In this document: positions 27,231-35,361 of the stretch, one piece after another
Layout: every line of letters starts with the position of its first letter
How positions within the stretch are numbered: the first letter of the stretch is position 1
Source of the DNA: Nonomuraea lactucae
GTDB lineage: Bacteria; Actinomycetota; Actinomycetes; Streptosporangiales; Streptosporangiaceae
DNA: 55,209 nucleotides
NCBI RefSeq assembly: GCF_003313395.1
Contig: NZ_QNFZ01000035.1
Span: 1 to 55,209 of the forward strand
Direction: 5' to 3'
Made by a program: the position numbers and the translations under genes
Notes under the pieces: generated by a model
The model's database searches: none
Told to the model about the DNA's origin: nothing
The model's input: only the letters and a program-made list of their open reading frames with translations

Positions 27231-28163
27231 TTACGCGGTCTGAATGTCCGGCGACGATGCACGGTTTCGAGCGTTGCGAACGCCGAACCGGGTCGGTTCC
27301 GAGCCAGGAAAGTCGTCGATGCCGATGCGCGTTTCCTTCTCGGGTTTCATGGCGTTGACCATGGCGAGGCGCGCGGCGTCGACGGAAGCTGCCTCAGCGC
27401 TGAAAACGAGGGCGCGCAGATCGCCGTCGTGGATGGTAAGAATGTCGCAATCGAGGGTGACGTCTCCAGTATCGGGGTGCCGGAGCGTGCCACGGTCATC
27501 CTGATATCGGGCGGTACTCTCGCTCTGCCACAGTTTCGCGAACGTGCCGCTTGCCGCCAGGAGATCGGCGACCAGGTCTCCCAGCCATTCATCAGCCGGG
27601 TAGCGGCGGGCCGTGTTGCGCAGGTCGGCGACTATCGAGGCTTCGAAACGGGCCTGCCGCTCCGATGTTCTGCTGAGCAGTTCGAAATCACCGGTGAAGG
27701 TCCGCCAGACGATGTTCCGGTGGCGTCCGTGCGATGTGATGGCATCGCACTTCATGCTCTCCCATGAGGCATTCCACGCCAGGAGCGTCCACGTAGCGTC
27801 GAAAATAGCGACCGGCGTGTCACTGAGCCGGTCGAGCAGCCGCCGGGAGCCGGCTCCAACGTGGCGGGGCACCTGATCAGTTCCTATGGCGGCGTGGCCG
27901 GCAAGGACGCACAAATACTCGTATTCCGCCCGGGACAGGCGAAGCGCGCGGGCCAACGAGTTCAGCACGCCGGCGGACGGCCGGCCCCGGCCTTGCTCCA
28001 GACGCTTGATGTAGTCCGCCGAGACCCCGGCAAGCTCGGCGAGCTCCTCACGGCGTAGTCCGGGAGCGCGCCGCCGGTCACCGTCGCCAAGGCCGACCGC
28101 GGGTGGTGCCGCACGATCGCGCCAACGACGGAGCAAGAAGCCAAGATCATCGCCGTTCGTCAC
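27231..28163 (-). CDS. XRE-family regulator with MmyB-like ligand domain
   Basis: The 310-residue protein has a helix-turn-helix near residues 30-60 (LRREELAELAGVSADYIKRLEQGRG). It is followed by the roughly 200-residue MmyB-like PAS-related sensor domain common in actinobacteria (IFDATWTLLAWNASW, then FTGDFELLSRTSERQARFEA). The GTG start at 28163 follows GGGGGC. It is upstream of the oxygenase/reductase pair on the same strand and probably controls it, perhaps in response to a fatty-acid-like or aromatic ligand (inference). Confidence 0.9.
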   Translation of the reverse strand: MTNGDDLGFLLRRWRDRAAPPAVGLGDGDRRRAPGLRREELAELAGVSADYIKRLEQGRGRPSAGVLNSLARALRLSRAEYEYLCVLAGHAAIGTDQVPRHVGAGSRRLLDRLSDTPVAIFDATWTLLAWNASWESMKCDAITSHGRHRNIVWRTFTGDFELLSRTSERQARFEASIVADLRNTARRYPADEWLGDLVADLLAASGTFAKLWQSESTARYQDDRGTLRHPDTGDVTLDCDILTIHDGDLRALVFSAEAASVDAARLAMVNAMKPEKETRIGIDDFPGSEPTRFGVRNARNRASSPDIQTA

Positions 28164-28199
28164 GCCCCCAGTATGCCGGGCCACTGCTCTAGCAGCCTG

Positions 28200-29150
28200 G
28201 CCCAAACAGTCCCACCTGACCCCACATGTCACCAGGCCGTAGCCGGGTGTTCAGCTTCTCGTAGTACTCCGCGCGGCGGGTCTCGAAGTCGTCGGGGAGG
28301 TCGTCGTTGGGGTTGCGCCACTTGTCGGCGCCGATCACCCAGATCTCCTTGCAGCGCAGCCGGTCGCGCAGGGCCTGGAAGACGCACGCCTCGTACACGG
28401 TGCGCATGACGCGCTGGGCCCCTTGCGGACCACGCCTTGCAGCGGGACGGTCTCGCCGAGCGGCAGGTAGGTGGTGGAGGAGTCCTTGTGCCGCTCGATC
28501 AGGGCCAGGGCCTCGATGACGGGCTTGTGCCGGTCGTTGGAGGAGCGGAAGTCGAGCACCTCCAGCAGGTTCACCAGCCCGGCGCGGTAGTGGTTGCTGT
28601 AGGAGGACTTGAACACCTCCCGCTTGGAGCGGGCGAAGGCGGCATTGGTCACCTTCATCTCGGCGACCAGGTGGGCGCCGAGCGAGGCCGCTGCGATCGG
28701 CCCGAGCAGCCCGGCCTTGCCCCTCACCTTGGTGAACTCTGCGACGAACGCCTCGGTCACCTTCTTCTCCGCCCGCGCGTTGATACGGTGCACGGTGGAA
28801 TTCAGCAGCCCCACCAGGGTGTCGCTGATCTCCCGCTGGCGCTGGAAGAGCAGGGCGGCGAGCAGGACGTGCCGCACTTCGGGGGCGAAGCGGCGCAGGC
28901 GGCTGGGCGAGGACGCCGACGCTCTCGCCCGCCAGGCGCCCACGACCTGTACGCCGATCCCGGTGAACACCTTCTCCGGGATGCCGACGGCACGGACCTG
29001 CTTGAGCTTGGAAATCTCCTCCAGCAGCGAGTTGAGGCTGACGTTGCCCGGATGGGCCTTGATGTCCGCGAGCACCGACTCCACGTCGTCTTCGTCGTCC
29101 TGCGCGGTCGCGTCCTCCTGGGCGGGACCGTCGCCGGTCAGGCCGGTGGA
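28200..29150 (-). pseudogene. Tn3-family transposase, internal fragment
   Basis: Reading leftwards from 29150, the frame encodes VESVLADIKAHPGNVSLNSL, LEEISKLKQVRAVGIP and VVGAWRARASASSPSRLRRF, the middle part of Tn3-family TnpA. Near 28430 it shifts frame and resumes with YEACVFQALRDRLRCKEIWV and GADKWRNPNDDLP. The N-terminal DNA-binding region and the DDE catalytic C-terminus are absent, so it cannot transpose. A matching TnpA N-terminal scrap lies at 30187. Confidence 0.75.
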
Positions 29151-29159
29151 GCAGCGCGT

Positions 29160-29796
29160 CCAGGCGGCGGGCGCAGCTCTCCGCCGCGACAAGATCTTTA
29201 GCGAGAAGCTCTCCACCCGCCTCGAGGTCCGCCCCGCGTTTGAGAAGGCTCTGGCCACCGCCCGGCAGATCAAGGCCCATGCTCCGCACTGCCGCGTCAT
29301 CCTGACCGTGTACGAGATGAAGCGGCTCGGCCGCGACGCCGGCGAGCTCACCGCCCTGGCCGACCACCTCACCGCGCACGGCCTGGTCCTGGAAATGCTC
29401 GCCGGCCCCCTCGCCGGAATCTACGACCCGGCCGGGCCCGGCCGGGTCCGGCCGCATGCTATTCGCGTTCTTCGCCGCCATGGCCGAGACCGAGCGAGAA
29501 GCGAGCCGCGAGGCGACGCGGGAAGGACTGGACGCCGCAGCCCGCAAGGGCAACCACGGTGGCCGTCCCGCCGTCATCAACGACATGATCCACACCGTCC
29601 TACGGCGCCGCGCGGCCGGCGAACCCGTCGAAAAGATCCGCAAAGACCTGATCATCCCCACCGGCAAGCGCAAAGGTCACCACCCCTCCCTCGCCAGCAT
29701 CTACCGCGCCTCGCAGAGCACGAGAAGGCCCAGCGCCACCCCGCCGCTGTCGAACGGGCCCGCGCCGAGTACGCCGCCTTCTACAAAGGGCTCTAA
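29160..29796 (+). pseudogene. Tn3-type serine resolvase, truncated and frameshifted
   Basis: The frame starts inside the catalytic domain (DKIFSEKLSTRLEVRPAFEK) and continues with VYEMKRLGRDAGELTALADH. It shifts near 29455 into LFAFFAAMAETEREASREATREGL and RGGRP-type linker sequence, then shifts again near 29710 to LAEHEKAQRHPAAVERARAE. The N-terminal 30-35 residues with the nucleophilic serine are missing. It is divergent from the transposase fragment, as resolvase and transposase are in Tn3 relatives, so the two are probably relics of one transposon. Confidence 0.75.
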
Positions 29797-29929
29797 CCTC
29801 GCTGACCCGCGGATCAGCCGTCAGCACCAACAACCACGACGAAGTCCTTCTACCTCGGCACGGAAAACCGCGTCACTGCAGGTCAGAGGTAGGTTCGTTG
29901 GATTCTGCTCCATTGCTACAGGGACCCCG

Positions 29930-30153
29930 TACCCCGAGGGCAACGGTGTCTACACGGTCCGGGTTCGGTCCCCGGCCGCCGTTCGCCGCCTTCCAGCGGG
30001 TCTGAACTCCGCACCCCGCGCTTACCGCGACGCACGCCAGAGCAGGGACAGGCCTCAGACACTGACCTGGATCACGCCGGGCCTCCTTTCGCGTGACCAC
30101 TCAAAACGTGCGACCTCATGTCGCAACCGAAGCTGTCCCCAGCCCCAAAGTAG
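29930..30153 (-). mobile_element. Group II intron 5' fragment (inverted, deletion-bearing copy)
   Basis: Read on the minus strand this matches 35362-35668: the hairpin around GTGCGACCTCATGTCGCAA, CCTTTCGCGTGACC, the GCTCTGGCGTGCGTCGCG block and the GTTGCCCTCGGGGTAC block. Compared with the other copy it lacks about 12 bp near 30075 and roughly 80 bp near 29990. No reverse transcriptase or domain V is present. With the opposite copy it bounds the 30.2-35.4 kb block as inverted repeats. Confidence 0.65.
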
Positions 30154-30186
30154 GTTTTGATCAACTCCCCGCCTTCCAAAAGGGGG

Positions 30187-30330
30187 AAGTACGGGGTGAC
30201 CGATCCGGCGATCGGGATGACCCGGCTGCGGTGGCTGGGCAAGGGGCCGGTGGATGCCTCGCCCGCGGCGGCGAGGGCCGAGATCGCGAAGCTGGAATTC
30301 CTGCACGGGATGGACGCTCACACCCCGGGA
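30187..30330 (+). pseudogene. Tn3-family transposase N-terminal scrap
   Basis: The frame reads TRLRWLGKGPVDASPAAARA, then AEIAKLEFLHGMDAHT, which is the DUF4158-type N-terminal domain of Tn3-family TnpA. Similarity ends at about 30330. The following 190 bp, up to the AraC-type gene's stop at 30519, show no recognisable gene. Confidence 0.6.
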
Positions 30331-30518
30331 TCTGTCGTTTCGGTGATCTGGCTATCTGTTGGACAAGCTGTCGAAGTTCTGGTCCCGGGGGACATGCGCG
30401 GCGGCGGACGGGCCCGGCCAGGAGGCCGGACCCGGCCGCGGCGCGGAAGGCGGTGCACGATACGCGACGCTCCCGTCGTGATGCGAAGGCGGCGCTTCCG
30501 GAAGGAAGGCGAGAGGCG

Positions 30519-31457
30519 TCAGCTGAAGGCACGGCGGTAGGTGTTCGGGCTGACGCCGGTCATGCGTTTGAAGCGGTCACGGAAGGCAGTGGGCGACCCG
30601 AAGCCGACCTGGCCGGCGATGCGCTCCACGGAGTGACTCGTGGTCTCCAGGAGGTGCTGGGCCTGGCGGATACGGGCGCGGTGCAGCCACTGGAGCGGGG
30701 TGGTGCCGGTCTGCTCGCGGAAGCGGCGGATCAGGGTCCGGGTGCTGGTTCCGGCGTGGGCTGCGATGTCGGCGAGGCTGAGGTCGCCTCCCAGGTTGTT
30801 CTGTAGCCAGGTCAGCAGGGGGTCGAGGGTGGAGCCCTGCGGCGTGGGTGCGTAGTCGTGGATGATGAACTGCGCCTGTCCGCCCTCGCGTTCGAGAGGT
30901 ACGACGGAGAGGCGCGCCGCGTGGGCGGCCACGGCCGATCCGTAGTCGCTGCGGATCATGTGCAGGCACAGGTCCAGGCCCGCGGCGGCACCGGCAGAGG
31001 TGAGTATCTGCCCGTTGTCGATGTACAGGACGTCCGGGTCCACCGTGACCGCCGGGTAGGCGGTGGCCAGGAGGCCGGCTGCGATCCAGTGAGTGGTGGC
31101 CCGCAGGCCGTCGAGCAGCCCGGTGGCGGCCAGGGGAAAGGTGCCCGAGCAGATGGAGGCGATCCGCGTGCCCTCCTTGGCCGCCGCGCGCAACGCATCC
31201 TGGACGGCGGGGGCAAGCGGGGCGGTGGGGGTGACCGTACCGGGCACGATGACCGTGTCCGCGCCCTGGAGCCCCTCAAGGCCCCACGGCGCGCGCAGGG
31301 TGAACGTGCCCGTGTCGATCTCCGGCTGTTCGGCGCAGACGCGGATCTGGTAGCCCGGGCGCCCGTCCGGGAGGCGGGCACGGGTGAAGACCTCGATCGG
31401 GGTGGACAGGTCGAACGGGATCACCTGGTCCAGGGCGAGAACGGCAACGGTGTGCAT
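30519..31457 (-). CDS. GlxA-type AraC regulator with DJ-1/PfpI domain
   Basis: The 312-residue protein has an N-terminal DJ-1/PfpI-like domain (VAVLALDQVIPFDLSTPIEV, with the elbow ASICSGTFPLAATGLLDG near residue 115). The C-terminal AraC HTH pair occupies about residues 215-312 (LSLADIAAHAGTSTRTLIRR, then VERIAGQVGFGSPTAFRDRF). The ATG at 31457 is chosen because it begins the DJ-1 fold; the frame is open further upstream. It diverges from a stand-alone DJ-1/PfpI gene at 31666, which it probably activates. The signal molecule is unknown. Confidence 0.9.
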   Translation of the reverse strand: MHTVAVLALDQVIPFDLSTPIEVFTRARLPDGRPGYQIRVCAEQPEIDTGTFTLRAPWGLEGLQGADTVIVPGTVTPTAPLAPAVQDALRAAAKEGTRIASICSGTFPLAATGLLDGLRATTHWIAAGLLATAYPAVTVDPDVLYIDNGQILTSAGAAAGLDLCLHMIRSDYGSAVAAHAARLSVVPLEREGGQAQFIIHDYAPTPQGSTLDPLLTWLQNNLGGDLSLADIAAHAGTSTRTLIRRFREQTGTTPLQWLHRARIRQAQHLLETTSHSVERIAGQVGFGSPTAFRDRFKRMTGVSPNTYRRAFS

Positions 31458-31463
31458 GGCGAG

Positions 31464-31516
31464 AACATATCTGTCCACCGGGCGGGAGAACCCGGTTCCG
31501 ATCCCTGAAATATGTT
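31464..31516. promoter_or_regulatory. Inverted AACATAT...ATATGTT motif in a divergent promoter
   Basis: AACATAT at 31464-31470 and ATATGTT at 31510-31516 are exact inverted copies enclosing a CCGGG...CCCGG stem, directly upstream of the GlxA-type regulator start. They are the best candidates for its binding sites and those controlling the divergent DJ-1 operon. Confidence 0.4.
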
Positions 31517-31665
31517 GTCCGTCCGAGTTCAGAGCCCTCGTGGCGGCCATGGCAGTATCCCGTTGCAGAGTGTCACTTATGCCACTGGGAGAACAGGGCG
31601 ACGACCACATACCTTCGAGGCGTCCCCGGCCTGGGCCGGTTCGCCCTCACGCGAAGGAACTCTCC

Positions 31666-32355
31666 ATGCACGTCCAGATTGTCCTGTTCGACGGCTTCGA
31701 TCCGCTCGACGTCGTCGCCCCCTACGAAGTGTTGTACGCCGGCGGTATCGCCTCCGGGGGCGCGGTGAGCGTGGAACTGGTCTCCGCGGAAGGGGCACGA
31801 GAGGTGGTCAGCGGCACCGGGGGCCTGGCGCTACGGGCCACGGCTGCCCTCGACCCCTCGCGCTCGGGTCTGATCGTGGTCCCCGGTGCGTCGGGCCGCG
31901 TCGGCGAGCCCGGTGAAGTCCCCGACCAGGATGCGGGCGACGGGGAGTGGCGGCAGGACGAGTTCATCCCCGTCCTGCTGGGCCGGACTCTGAATACCGA
32001 GCTGCCCGCGCTGCTGAAGGCGGCCATGGAGAACCCGGAGGTGACGGTCAGCACTGTGTGCGGCGGCTCGCTCGTTCTGGCCATGGCGGGCCTGCTGGAG
32101 GGACGCCATGTCACGACGCACCACATGGGCCTGGACATGCTCGACGCCACCGGCGTCCACGTGGTGCGGGCGCGAGTCGTCGACAACGGTGACCTCGTCA
32201 CCGGCGCGGGCGTCACCTCCGGTCTCGATCTGGGCCTGTACCTGTTGGAGCGCGAGGTGGGGCCGCGTATCGCGCACGCCGTGGAGGAGTTGTTCGCCCA
32301 TGAGCGCCGCGGCACCGTCTGGCGCGATCAGGGCCCGGTGCCCGCCGGTTTCTGA
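31666..32355 (+). CDS. DJ-1/PfpI family protein
   Basis: The 229-residue protein starts at an ATG with AAGGA upstream. The DJ-1 fold is shown by VQIVLFDGFDPLDVVAPYEV, GLIVVPGASGR and the nucleophile elbow VSTVCGGSLVLAMAGLLEG (Cys) followed by HVTTHHMGLDML. The closest kind is the isonitrile hydratase/ThiJ group, but no substrate can be claimed. It leads a run of four same-strand genes (to about 33.6 kb) whose other members are a small soluble protein and two small membrane proteins. Confidence 0.88.
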   Translation: MHVQIVLFDGFDPLDVVAPYEVLYAGGIASGGAVSVELVSAEGAREVVSGTGGLALRATAALDPSRSGLIVVPGASGRVGEPGEVPDQDAGDGEWRQDEFIPVLLGRTLNTELPALLKAAMENPEVTVSTVCGGSLVLAMAGLLEGRHVTTHHMGLDMLDATGVHVVRARVVDNGDLVTGAGVTSGLDLGLYLLEREVGPRIAHAVEELFAHERRGTVWRDQGPVPAGF

Positions 32356-32448
32356 CCGGACGCCGTACGCGCGCGGTCAGGCGCCGCACGCCCTGCTTCT
32401 CGTTTCGCCCCCTCTTCGTTCGCACACACCGTAAGGAAGAACAGCAGC

Positions 32449-32766
32449 GTGTCCGTCGAAGGCATCTGGGACCTGTCCGTCTCCACTCCCATCGGAAGGA
32501 TCAAGGCCGTGGTCGAGCTCCGGCGCGAGGGCGGGGTCCTGACCGGCGTCGCCCACGGAGCGGGCGAGGAGGTCCCGCTCGTCGCTGTCGTCCTCGACAG
32601 CGGCCGGCTGACGTGGCATCAAGCCATCACCAAGCCCCTGCGGCTGAACCTGGCCTTCGACATGACGGTCGACGGCGACACCATGAAGGGGACCTCCAAG
32701 GCCGGGCGCCTTCCGGCCTCGAAGGTCACCGGCGAGCGGCGCACGGCTCGAGCGGCGGAACGCTGA
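32449..32766 (+). CDS. Conserved small soluble protein, function unknown
   Basis: This 105-residue protein starts at GTG with AAGGAAG before it. It is rich in short beta strands (WDLSVSTPIGRIKAVVEL, then LAFDMTVDGDTMKGTSKAG), resembling lipocalin-like or calycin-type small barrels. It contains no catalytic motif I recognise. It ends 2 bp before the next gene, so it is part of the DJ-1 operon. Confidence 0.72.
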   Translation: MSVEGIWDLSVSTPIGRIKAVVELRREGGVLTGVAHGAGEEVPLVAVVLDSGRLTWHQAITKPLRLNLAFDMTVDGDTMKGTSKAGRLPASKVTGERRTARAAER

Positions 32767-32768
32767 CC

Positions 32769-33299
32769 GTGACGAAGTTCTTCCTCTCCCTGCACGTCCT
32801 GGCCGCCGTGGTGGCCATCGGCCCGGTGACCGTCGCCGCCAGCATGTTCCCCAAGGCGCTGCGCCGCGCGCACAGCGAACCGGGTGCCCCGGAGCCGCTC
32901 ACGACCCTGCGGATGCTGCACCGCGTCTGCCGCGTCTACGCGGGCTTCGGCCTCGCGGTGCCCGTCTTCGGGTTCGCCACCGCAAGCAGCCTCGGCGTCC
33001 TCGGCAGTGCGTGGCTCATCACCTCGATCGTCCTGACCGCTGTGGCCGCCGGCGTTCTGGCACTGCTGATCCTGCCCATCCAGGAGGAGTCCCTGACCAC
33101 GGCGGAAGCGTCTGGCACCGGCTCCCCGGTACCGGGCGACGGCGCTCTCGTACGGGAAGCCGGCTCTCCCGAACCGGCCTCCGGCACCGGCTCTCGCGCA
33201 CCGGGCCGCCTGGCCATGCTCACAGGCGTCTTCAACCTGCTGTGGGCCACGGTCACCATCCTGATGATCATCCGCCCCGGCTCCACAACAGGAGTATGA
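32769..33299 (+). CDS. DUF2269-like membrane protein
   Basis: The 176-residue protein has four hydrophobic helices (FFLSLHVLAAVVAIGPVTV, then YAGFGLAVPVFGFATAS, SAWLITSIVLTAVAAGVLAL and MLTGVFNLLWATVTILMII). The pattern matches the DUF2269 family. A loop of about 35 residues between helices 3 and 4 carries two similar GTG-rich, proline-rich repeats (SGTGSPVPG and SGTGSRAPG). It begins at GTG 32769 and its stop overlaps the next ATG (ATGA), indicating coupled translation. Confidence 0.82.
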   Translation: MTKFFLSLHVLAAVVAIGPVTVAASMFPKALRRAHSEPGAPEPLTTLRMLHRVCRVYAGFGLAVPVFGFATASSLGVLGSAWLITSIVLTAVAAGVLALLILPIQEESLTTAEASGTGSPVPGDGALVREAGSPEPASGTGSRAPGRLAMLTGVFNLLWATVTILMIIRPGSTTGV

Positions 33300-33592
33300 C
33301 CGTGCACCTGCGGCCCCTGCGCATTGCGGCGCACACAGAGCTCATCTCACTGGTCGTCATGCTGGCCAACATGGCCACCGCCCACCTCAAACCCATCTCC
33401 TCCCTGATGGGTCCCATCCACGGCTGTGCCTACCTGTTCGTCGTGATCGCGACCTGGCGCCTCAAGCAGGCCGCGACCACCGCCAAGACCGTCGCCATCA
33501 TCCCCGGCATCGGCGGTGTCCTCGCCCTGCGACTGCTGGACCGCTCCAGCCCCACCCGTCCGAATCTCGAAAAGGTCACCCAGGGTGTCGGA
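33296..33592 (+). pseudogene. DUF3817-like membrane protein with lost stop codon
   Basis: From ATG 33296 (GGAG upstream) the frame encodes a complete DUF3817-type domain of about 90 residues: LRIAAHTELISLVVMLANMA, then GPIHGCAYLFVVIATW and AIIPGIGGVLALRLLD. After about 33570 similarity ends, and no in-frame stop occurs until 34120, deep inside the antisense hydrolase. Either the 3' end was removed by a rearrangement or the protein carries a long random tail. The domain call is fair; the end coordinate marks only where similarity stops. Confidence 0.6.
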
Positions 33593-33657
33593 ATTAGTTC
33601 CAATCCCGACACCTGCGCGGCCGGACCTTGGGTGGCGGGTTCTGCCGATAGGAGGCG

Positions 33658-33692
33658 GACGGGAGCCCGTGCGTCATGCCCGGGCTCCCGTC
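33658..33692. terminator. 12-bp stem terminator between convergent genes
   Basis: GACGGGAGCCCG at 33658-33669 pairs exactly with CGGGCTCCCGTC at 33681-33692 over an 11-nt loop. It lies 5 bp from the stop of the antisense hydrolase. A weaker GTGTCGG...CCGACAC stem lies at 33584-33611. Confidence 0.7.
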
Positions 33693-33697
33693 CGGTC

Positions 33698-34639
33698 TCA
33701 CTTGGCCTCGACTCGCCCGACCGCGTCTGCTCCGGTCGTCAGTTCTGCTTGGGCGGTGTCCCAGGCGTTGTCGCCGGGGTACAGCTCGCTGCGCAGGTAG
33801 GCCGCGGTGAGCCGGGCCAGGGCGGTGACCGTGACGGGGTTCTCGTCGGTGGTCTCGGCGGCGTCGTAGCCGGCGATCCCGCCCAGCCCGTGCTCGGCGC
33901 CGTGCAGGGTGAGGAGGGCCTTGGGCGCGGGGGCGAGGGTGTAGGGGTCGGCGTGCCAGGCCGGGCCCATGTCGGTGAAGTGCGCGGGGTTGTCCTTGTC
34001 GCCGGTGACGACGAGCGTGGGCGTCGTCATGGTGGAGAAGTCGATGCTGTGGAAGTCGGCCACCAGGTGGGCGGCGGGCCCGTTGAGGGCGTCGCCGCCC
34101 CGGCCGGGCGCGGCCAGTAGCACCCCGGCCTTGATCCGGGGCTCGCGGAGATCGGAGTCGGGGTCGTCGGTGAGCCGGACACCGAGGAGCTGGCTCGCGG
34201 AGAAGCCGCCGAGCGAGTGCCCGGCTGCTGCGACCTTGTCGTGGTCGAGCCGGCCGGCGAGTCCCGGCACGGCCTTCTCGATCTCCTCCAGAGCGTCGAG
34301 GATGTGCGTCATGTCCTCGGGACGCGACCGCAGGAAGAACGGTCCACCCGGCTCGCCGGCCAGGACGGAGCTCAGCGTCCGGGAGCTGAGGTGGGTCGGC
34401 TGGATGACTGCGAACCCCAGCTGCGCCCACAGGTTCGCCAGCGGCGCGTAGCCGTTCAGCGAGGACAGGTTGTTCGACGGCCCATGCCCGTGCGACAGAA
34501 GGATCACCGGGAGTCCGGTCCCCGTGTCGGGAACCGACACCCGCAGGTGAAGGTCCACGGGACGGCCGGGAACCGACAGGACGACGGGGCTGTACGACAG
34601 CACGGCAGCGGGCCGGTCGAGAGTGGGGGATGTGATCAT
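33698..34639 (-). CDS. Alpha/beta hydrolase (chlorophyllase/PAF-hydrolase-like)
   Basis: The 313-residue protein shows an oxyanion region LPVILLSHGHGPSNN and the nucleophile elbow AAAGHSLGGFSASQL (Ser near residue 143). The acid position is probably in VVTGDKDNPAHF and the histidine in LTLHGAEHGLGG, so the triad looks complete. It is cytoplasmic (no signal). It is divergent from a TetR gene at 34760 with paired palindromes between, suggesting induction by an ester or amide substrate. Substrate class is not resolvable. Confidence 0.87.
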   Translation of the reverse strand: MITSPTLDRPAAVLSYSPVVLSVPGRPVDLHLRVSVPDTGTGLPVILLSHGHGPSNNLSSLNGYAPLANLWAQLGFAVIQPTHLSSRTLSSVLAGEPGGPFFLRSRPEDMTHILDALEEIEKAVPGLAGRLDHDKVAAAGHSLGGFSASQLLGVRLTDDPDSDLREPRIKAGVLLAAPGRGGDALNGPAAHLVADFHSIDFSTMTTPTLVVTGDKDNPAHFTDMGPAWHADPYTLAPAPKALLTLHGAEHGLGGIAGYDAAETTDENPVTVTALARLTAAYLRSELYPGDNAWDTAQAELTTGADAVGRVEAK

Positions 34640-34693
34640 GATGTGATCCCTTCGGTTGGGCAGGGGGGCTCCGGACGTTCGCTAAACTTAAGC

Positions 34694-34731
34694 GGAACGC
34701 TGTTCCCGTTAATATGCGGAACAACGATCCG
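34694..34731. promoter_or_regulatory. Two GGAAC-type palindromes between hydrolase and TetR genes
   Basis: GGAAC-N3-GTTCC at 34694-34706 is a perfect inverted repeat. CGGAACAACGATCCG at 34717-34731 is a related imperfect one, 23 bp away. Both lie in the shared divergent promoter and are the likely operators of the TetR-family regulator at 34760. Confidence 0.5.
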
Positions 34732-34759
34732 TTTTGTCAACTCTGCCGCGAGGAGTCCG

Positions 34760-35350
34760 ATGGCCGGCGAGGAACCCGGCCGGAGGATGGCGGCCCGGAG
34801 CAAGCGGTCCGACGCGGTCCGCAACCAGCAGGCGCTGCTCACCGCGGCGGCCGAGGTGTTCACGACCTCGGGCGTCAACGCGCCGATCCGCCAGATCGCC
34901 GCGCGGGCGGGCGTCGGCCTGGCCACGATCTACCGCCACTTCCCCACCCGGGCCGACCTCGTCACCGCCGTCTACCACCACCAGATCGAGGCCTGCGCCG
35001 ACGCCGGCCCCGCCCTCCTGGCCAGCGCCGACACCCCCTTGGCCGCGCTCCGCCAGTGGGTCGATCTGTTCGTCGACTTCCTGGTCACCAAACACGGCCT
35101 GGCCGACGCCCTGCAATCCGACAGCGCCAGCTTCGCCACCCTGCACGCCTACTTCCTCGACCGGCTCCTACCCGTCACCGCCCGGCTGCTCGACGCCGCG
35201 GTCGAGGCGGGCGAGATCAGACCCGGCACCCAGCCCTACGAGCTGCTGCGGGGAATCGGCAACCTCTGCATCGGCCGAGACGACAACCCCGACTACGACC
35301 CGCGCCGACTGATCGACCTGCTCCTGCGCGGACTGCGGTCCGAGGCCTAA
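34760..35350 (+). CDS. TetR-family regulator
   Basis: The 196-residue protein has a typical TetR HTH at about residues 30-60 (NAPIRQIAARAGVGLATIYR, then HFPTRADLVTAVY) and a C-terminal helical domain of the type seen in SbtR-like regulators (LADALQSDSASF, then PYELLRGIGNLCIG). The ATG at 34760 follows GAGGAG; an ATG nine codons later is an alternative. It probably represses the divergent alpha/beta hydrolase. Confidence 0.9.
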   Translation: MAGEEPGRRMAARSKRSDAVRNQQALLTAAAEVFTTSGVNAPIRQIAARAGVGLATIYRHFPTRADLVTAVYHHQIEACADAGPALLASADTPLAALRQWVDLFVDFLVTKHGLADALQSDSASFATLHAYFLDRLLPVTARLLDAAVEAGEIRPGTQPYELLRGIGNLCIGRDDNPDYDPRRLIDLLLRGLRSEA

Positions 35351-35361
35351 CCCCGCCTCTA

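Noticed and set aside
29950-29990. Sequence resembling a tRNA T-arm (CCGGG TTCGGTC CCCGG) suggesting a tRNA relic
   Set aside because: The loop lacks the invariant A58 and no acceptor, D or anticodon arms fit around it. The region aligns with the group II intron copy instead.
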